Assembly (NCBI GenBank): GCA_043802125.1
Contig: JAZDLG010000002.1
Coordinates: 1 to 27,361, forward strand
Length of the DNA: 27,361 nucleotides
Reading direction: 5' to 3'
Source of the DNA: Phelpsiimicrobium sp043802125
GTDB taxonomy: Bacteria; Omnitrophota; Gorgyraeia; Velamenicoccales; Velamenicoccaceae
The notes under the pieces are model-generated. The model saw nothing but the letters and a program-made list of their open reading frames with translations. It ran no database searches and had not been told where the DNA came from. Positions within the stretch are counted from its first letter, which is position 1. Each line of letters starts with the position of its first letter. The position numbers and the translations under genes were made by a program. Below are positions 23,000-27,361 of this stretch, in pieces.

Positions 23000-23021
23000 A
23001 GCATACAAAGGAGTTTTCAGT

Positions 23022-23300
23022 ATGAATAATCCACAAACGGCGATGTTGGCGAATCTGCTGCCTTTGGCTCTTATCTTTTTGATCTTTTACTTTATTCTGA
23101 TACGGCCTCAGCAGAAACAGCAGAAAGAATTCACAAGAATGGTCAGCGGTTTAAAAAAGAACGATCAGATCGTAACTATGGGCGGCATCCACGGCACAAT
23201 AGTCAATGTCAAGGATAAAACGATTGTCCTGCGCGTTGACGACAATACGCGTATTGAGGTAGATAAGACCGCGGTCAGCCGGCTGGAAAAACAGGGTTAA
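23022..23300 (+). CDS. yajC: preprotein translocase subunit YajC
   Basis: YajC is a small inner-membrane partner of SecDF and the Sec translocon. The ATG at 23022 is chosen (92 residues) because AAAGGAG lies eight bases upstream. An in-frame GTG at 22983 lies inside the leader RNA motif and is rejected. One helix (about residues 12-30) ends in FILIRPQQKQQKEF, the family signature; then MVSGLKKNDQIVTMGGIHGTI. secDF follows 47 bases later. Confidence 0.95.
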   Translation: MNNPQTAMLANLLPLALIFLIFYFILIRPQQKQQKEFTRMVSGLKKNDQIVTMGGIHGTIVNVKDKTIVLRVDDNTRIEVDKTAVSRLEKQG

Positions 23301-23347
23301 TGTTGCAAGGAATAGATACCTAATATACAACATTAAGGAGCAGCAAT

Positions 23348-25534
23348 ATGCAAAAGAATCTTTTGTACAGGGCGTACTTGATCTTCGGCATTATAGCCGT
23401 ATCCATTTTTCTTATTTTTCCGCTGGAGAAACGTATCAATCTGGGGCTTGACCTGCAGGGTGGTATGTATCTTATCTTGCGCGTGGATACAGCGCAGCTT
23501 GAAGAAAAGGCAAGGCCTGACGCGGTGGAACGGGCCCTGGAGGTCATACGCAACCGCATAGATGAATTTGGTGTCAAAGAACCTGTGGTTCAAATCCAAG
23601 GCGTTGATCAGATCGTAGTCCAGCTTCCCGGCATGACTGATAGAAAAAGGGCGCTAGACCTTATCGGCCGCACGGCAATGCTTGAATTTAAACTTGTGAG
23701 CTCAGACACAAAGGCTATATCGGACGCTTTATCCGGAACTGTCTCCGAAGGTATGGAGCTCAAAGAGCTTGAAGGCGAAAAGCTTCTTTTGCGTAAAAAA
23801 GCCGATATGACAGGAGAATACTTAGAGACTGCTGATGTTAGGTTTGACGAGAGTTCTTTTGGACAGCCTATTGTTGCTATGACGTTAAAAGGTGAAGGGA
23901 TAAACAAATTCGCTGAAGTGACAAAAAATAACGTGGGACAGCGTCTGGCTATAGTTCTGGATGGCAGGATCTATTCGGCGCCGCGCATCAACGAGGCCAT
24001 ACCCAGCGGCGAAGCTGTGATAACAGGCAGGTTCACTCCTGATGAGGCAAAAGATTTGGCTATCGTCTTGCGTTCAGGCGCCTTACCGGCGCCTTTGGTC
24101 GTTGAAGAAGAAAGGACCGTTGGCCCGCTTCTTGGCCAGGATTCCATAAAAAAAGGCATCATAGCTTGTTCTGTTGGCGCGCTCTTGGTCTTCGCGTTCA
24201 TGGTATTTTATTATGGAGCTGTTGGTTTTATAGCAGACTTCGCCCTTATTTTGAACGTCCTTATTGTCATGGGCGGAATTGGGCTATTCCACGCGACGCT
24301 GACACTTCCAGGTATCGCCGGTATACTCCTGACAATAGGTATGGCTGTTGACGCCAACGTTCTTATTAATGAAAGAATGAGAGAAGAGATCAAATTGGGA
24401 AGGCCCATCAGGACCGCTGTAGCTAACGGTTACGAGAAGGCATTTTCCGCTATATTTGATTCTAACCTCACCACCCTTATAGCCGCATTTTTTCTTTTTC
24501 AGTTTGGCACAGGCCCGATCCGCGGTTTTGCCGTAACGTTGACTATAGGTCTTATCGCGAGCCTTTTCACGGCTATTATTGTTACTCGCGCCATTTTTGA
24601 TTACCTCCTGCTGAAAAATAAGTTAAAGACGTTAAATTTCCGTAGTTTTATAAAGACAGAGACTCATATTGATTTTATTTCCAAGAGGTGGTTTTGTTAC
24701 GCTCTTTCAGGGTTTATATTCCTTGTAGGCACTGCGGCTATCATTTCTAAAAAGAGCGCTGCTTACGGTGTTGAATTTTCCGGAGGCCAGCTGCAAGAGT
24801 ATATTTTTCAGAAGCCTATTTCAATTGAGGCATTGAGGAATTCTTTAAAGGCCGCCGGAAAGGCTGACGTTAGCATCCAACAGGTGAGGGAAAATCCGCG
24901 GCAGGTCATTATCCGCAGTTCATCGGAGTCCGCGGACGTCGTGCAGGGCGAATTCACGAAGAATTTCCCTGACGATAAATTTGAGGTTTTGCGCATAGAA
25001 AAAATAGGGCCGACTGTGGGCCGCGAGCTTAAAAAGAAGGCTCTCTTGGCTATCATCTATTCGCTTCTGGGCATACTTGTCTATGTAGGTATCAGGTTCA
25101 AACATTTTGACTTTGCCGTTGGCGGCGTGTTTGCCATTCTTCACGATGTCATCCTGACAGCGGGTTTTCTGGTATTTATGGGCAGGCAGATAGACCTTCT
25201 TATTGTCACAGCGCTCTTGACCATAGCCGGTTATTCCATCAATGACACCATTGTCATTTATGACCGCGTCAGGGAGTTGATGAGGGTAAAGTTCAAGGTG
25301 GGCTTAAAGGATGTAATTAATCTCGCCATTAATCAAACTCTCGCAAGAACCATATTGACATCTTTCGCCACGCTTTTGGTGGTTGTAGCAATGTTTTTCT
25401 GGGGCGGCGAGATCCTGAATTCATTCGCGCTGTCATTGTTATTTGGTTTCATCATTGGTTGCTATTCTACCGTTTTTATCGCAAGTCCTATAGTGTTGAC
25501 TTGTCACTCTCTAATGCGGAATAAGGGGCGGTAG
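23348..25534 (+). CDS. secDF: fused SecD-SecF protein translocase subunit
   Basis: SecDF uses the proton gradient to pull exported proteins out of SecYEG. The two normally separate proteins are joined in one 728-residue chain. The SecD part (about 1-430) has an N-terminal helix, LGLDLQGGMYL, the periplasmic P1 region with VVQLPGM, and GMAVDANVLINERMREE (about 330-346). The SecF part (about 440-728) has GVEFSGGQLQEY, VGRELKKKALLAI and YSINDTIVIYDRVRE (about 628-642). The acidic and arginine residues used in proton flow are present. The start is preceded by AAGGAG. Confidence 0.96.
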   Translation: MQKNLLYRAYLIFGIIAVSIFLIFPLEKRINLGLDLQGGMYLILRVDTAQLEEKARPDAVERALEVIRNRIDEFGVKEPVVQIQGVDQIVVQLPGMTDRKRALDLIGRTAMLEFKLVSSDTKAISDALSGTVSEGMELKELEGEKLLLRKKADMTGEYLETADVRFDESSFGQPIVAMTLKGEGINKFAEVTKNNVGQRLAIVLDGRIYSAPRINEAIPSGEAVITGRFTPDEAKDLAIVLRSGALPAPLVVEEERTVGPLLGQDSIKKGIIACSVGALLVFAFMVFYYGAVGFIADFALILNVLIVMGGIGLFHATLTLPGIAGILLTIGMAVDANVLINERMREEIKLGRPIRTAVANGYEKAFSAIFDSNLTTLIAAFFLFQFGTGPIRGFAVTLTIGLIASLFTAIIVTRAIFDYLLLKNKLKTLNFRSFIKTETHIDFISKRWFCYALSGFIFLVGTAAIISKKSAAYGVEFSGGQLQEYIFQKPISIEALRNSLKAAGKADVSIQQVRENPRQVIIRSSSESADVVQGEFTKNFPDDKFEVLRIEKIGPTVGRELKKKALLAIIYSLLGILVYVGIRFKHFDFAVGGVFAILHDVILTAGFLVFMGRQIDLLIVTALLTIAGYSINDTIVIYDRVRELMRVKFKVGLKDVINLAINQTLARTILTSFATLLVVVAMFFWGGEILNSFALSLLFGFIIGCYSTVFIASPIVLTCHSLMRNKGR

Positions 25535-25556
25535 ATCCTTAAATGAGCCCACAAAG

Positions 25557-27361
25557 ATGTTTAAATCTTTTAAGTTTTTTGCAGGCCAGGCTATTGCTCC
25601 GGAAGATTTTATCCGTTATCTGATAGAGTTTGGATATGGCCGTCAGGAAAAGGTCGCCGAAGAAGGTGATTTTTCAAGGCGGGGAGGCATAATTGATATA
25701 TATCCGGCTACTTTTGAGAATCCTCTGCGAGTTGAATGGGATAACGATAAGATACATTCAATAGACTCCTTTGTTTTTTCTACTGGAAAACTTTTCTGGA
25801 AGCATAAGATTGTCATCCTGCTTCCTAAGAAAACCTTGCGTCATCTGAGGTCACCGAGTATTACGCAAGAGATCCCGCTGAGCTCCTTTGTTGATATCAA
25901 GAAAGGTGACTATGTCGTGCATCAGCAATATGGAATAGGGATATTTAGGGGGATTGAAAGAGTTGGTGAACGCGAGCACATGGTGATCAAATACGCCGGA
26001 GAGGACAAGTTGTTCGTGCCTCTGGACCAGATGCACCTTGTGCAGAAATACATAGGTTTCGGCATTTCAAGGCCTCCTAAGATTAACTCGCTTGGTTCAG
26101 GCCAGTGGAGGCGCACGAAACTCAGAGCACAAAAAGCTACGGTAAGAGTAGCCCTTGATCTTTTAAAAATTCAAGCTATGAGGCGCTCGTTAGGCGGTTT
26201 TGTTTTCGGCAGAGATACGGACTGGCAAGCTGATTTTGAGAAGGGTTTTCCTTACACTGAGACCAGCGGCCAGATAAAAGCCGTCAACGATACTAAAAAG
26301 GATATGGAGTCGCCTTATCCCATGGACAGGCTTTTGTGCGGAGACGTGGGGTATGGTAAGACCGAAGTTGCCATGCGCGCGGCTTTTAAAAGTGTGACCA
26401 ACAATAAGCAGGTAGTTTTTTTAGTGCCGACGACCATACTCGCTGAGCAGCACTATGAGAATTTTAAAAAGCGCCTTGTGTCTTTCCCAATACGCGTGGA
26501 GATGTTGAGCCGCTTTAAAACGCCCGCCCAGCAGAAGGCTATCGTTAGCGGAGTGGCTCAGGGCCTCGTTGACGTGGTCATAGGTACGCATAGGCTATTA
26601 TCAAGAGACATCAGTTTCAAGGACCTCGGGCTTGTCATTATTGACGAAGAGCAGAGGTTTGGCGTAGCGGCTAAAGAGAAGCTAAAGGAGCTTAAGGCGC
26701 TGGTTGACGTTTTGACGCTTACAGCCACACCCATTCCCAGGACTTTGTATATGTCGTTAATGGGCGCGAAAGATATTTCCGTAATCAACACGCCTCCTGA
26801 AAACAGGATTGCCGTTGAGACACACCTTGTAACTTACGACGATAATCTATTGCGTCAGGCATTTGAGCGGGAGCTTAAGAGGGGCGGGCAGGTATTTTTT
26901 GTCCATAACCGCGTTGAGGATATTGAAGAAGTCGCCGACGACGTGGCGCGCCTTTGCCCGCAGGGTGCCCGCGTTGAATTTGCTCACGGCCAGATGTCCT
27001 CAAAGGCGCTTGAGAGGATAATGCTTGATTTTATAAACAGCTCCATTGATGTCCTGGTATCAACTACCATTATTGAATCGGGCATTGATGTACCTAACGC
27101 CAATACGATAATCGTCAATAACGCCGATTGTTTCGGCTTAGCTGACCTGCATCAATTGAGGGGCAGGGTAGGCCGGTTTACAAGAAAGGCCTACGCCTAT
27201 TTTGTATTAGATGAGCGTAAGCCTTTGACAAGTGAGGCAAGAAAAAGGCTTGAGGCCATTAGCGAATATAGCGAATTAGGCTCAGGGTTTAAGATTGCCG
27301 CCGAAGACCTTGAGATACGCGGAGCAGGTAATCTTCTTGGTGTCCAACAGCACGGCCATAT
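25557..27361 (+). CDS. mfd: transcription-repair coupling factor Mfd, N-terminally short (partial at window end)
   Basis: Mfd displaces stalled RNA polymerase using a RecG-like DNA translocase. The frame is open from ATG 25557 to the window end (601 codons, no stop). A UvrB-homology fragment (FSRRGGIIDIYP, about residues 43-54) is followed almost at once by the RNA-polymerase-interacting domain (about 114-175, KKGDYVVHQQYGIGIF). The translocase follows with GDVGYGKT (262-269), DEEQ (363-366) and QLRGRVGR (533-540). In E. coli Mfd the polymerase-binding region begins several hundred residues in, so most of the UvrB-like module, including the UvrA-binding domain, is missing. The secDF stop lies only 22 bases upstream, so no separate N-terminal piece can lie just before it. 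The Shine-Dalgarno signal is weak. Translocase function looks intact. Confidence 0.9.
   Translation, partial: MFKSFKFFAGQAIAPEDFIRYLIEFGYGRQEKVAEEGDFSRRGGIIDIYPATFENPLRVEWDNDKIHSIDSFVFSTGKLFWKHKIVILLPKKTLRHLRSPSITQEIPLSSFVDIKKGDYVVHQQYGIGIFRGIERVGEREHMVIKYAGEDKLFVPLDQMHLVQKYIGFGISRPPKINSLGSGQWRRTKLRAQKATVRVALDLLKIQAMRRSLGGFVFGRDTDWQADFEKGFPYTETSGQIKAVNDTKKDMESPYPMDRLLCGDVGYGKTEVAMRAAFKSVTNNKQVVFLVPTTILAEQHYENFKKRLVSFPIRVEMLSRFKTPAQQKAIVSGVAQGLVDVVIGTHRLLSRDISFKDLGLVIIDEEQRFGVAAKEKLKELKALVDVLTLTATPIPRTLYMSLMGAKDISVINTPPENRIAVETHLVTYDDNLLRQAFERELKRGGQVFFVHNRVEDIEEVADDVARLCPQGARVEFAHGQMSSKALERIMLDFINSSIDVLVSTTIIESGIDVPNANTIIVNNADCFGLADLHQLRGRVGRFTRKAYAYFVLDERKPLTSEARKRLEAISEYSELGSGFKIAAEDLEIRGAGNLLGVQQHGH

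Noticed and set aside
22983..23021. GTG 22983 as yajC start
   Set aside because: It lies within the conserved RNA motif; ATG 23022 has AAAGGAG upstream and gives the usual YajC length.

Overview
The window is a gene-dense bacterial segment of roughly 45-50% GC. Almost everything is on the + strand, with tightly packed and often overlapping genes. No 16S rRNA or other decisive taxonomic marker is present. The style suggests an uncultured Gram-negative lineage, Omnitrophota-like in my judgement. The hints are an AmmeMemoRadiSam locus, a fused SecDF, dispersed short inverted repeats and outer-membrane-type proteins. The lineage call is inference.

Region by region. 1-132 is the 3' end of an unknown gene. 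304-379 is a tRNA-Ala(CGC). 395-3641 is an AmmeMemoRadiSam locus: a radical SAM enzyme with a hydrophobic N-terminus, a secreted Memo-AMMECR1 fusion and a CcdA/TauE-like membrane protein. It runs directly into two RNA-modification genes, rsmE and mtaB (3642-5644). 5735-11767, behind its own sigma70-type promoter, is a four-gene secreted-structure operon. It encodes a triplicated pilin-like-domain protein, a single-domain pilin-like protein, a PapD-like chaperone and a large usher-like outer-membrane protein of unusual architecture. Convergent to it is a small exported protein (12038-11769, minus) behind a textbook c-di-GMP-I riboswitch and an intrinsic terminator.

12371 to the end is one long + strand run: recA (strong promoter and a structured leader), recX, alaS, hisD, hisB, hisH, hisA, hisF, hisI, trpE, rpsP, yajC, a secDF fusion, and an mfd-like gene that is cut by the window end and lacks most of the usual N-terminal repair module.

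Most worth following up: (1) the chaperone/usher-like operon next to a c-di-GMP switch; (2) a conserved leader RNA motif present twice, before hisD and before yajC, each copy overlapping the upstream stop codon; (3) a long-range-paired recA leader; (4) the apparently exported AmmeMemoRadiSam locus with a possible transmembrane reductant conduit; (5) the shortened Mfd.
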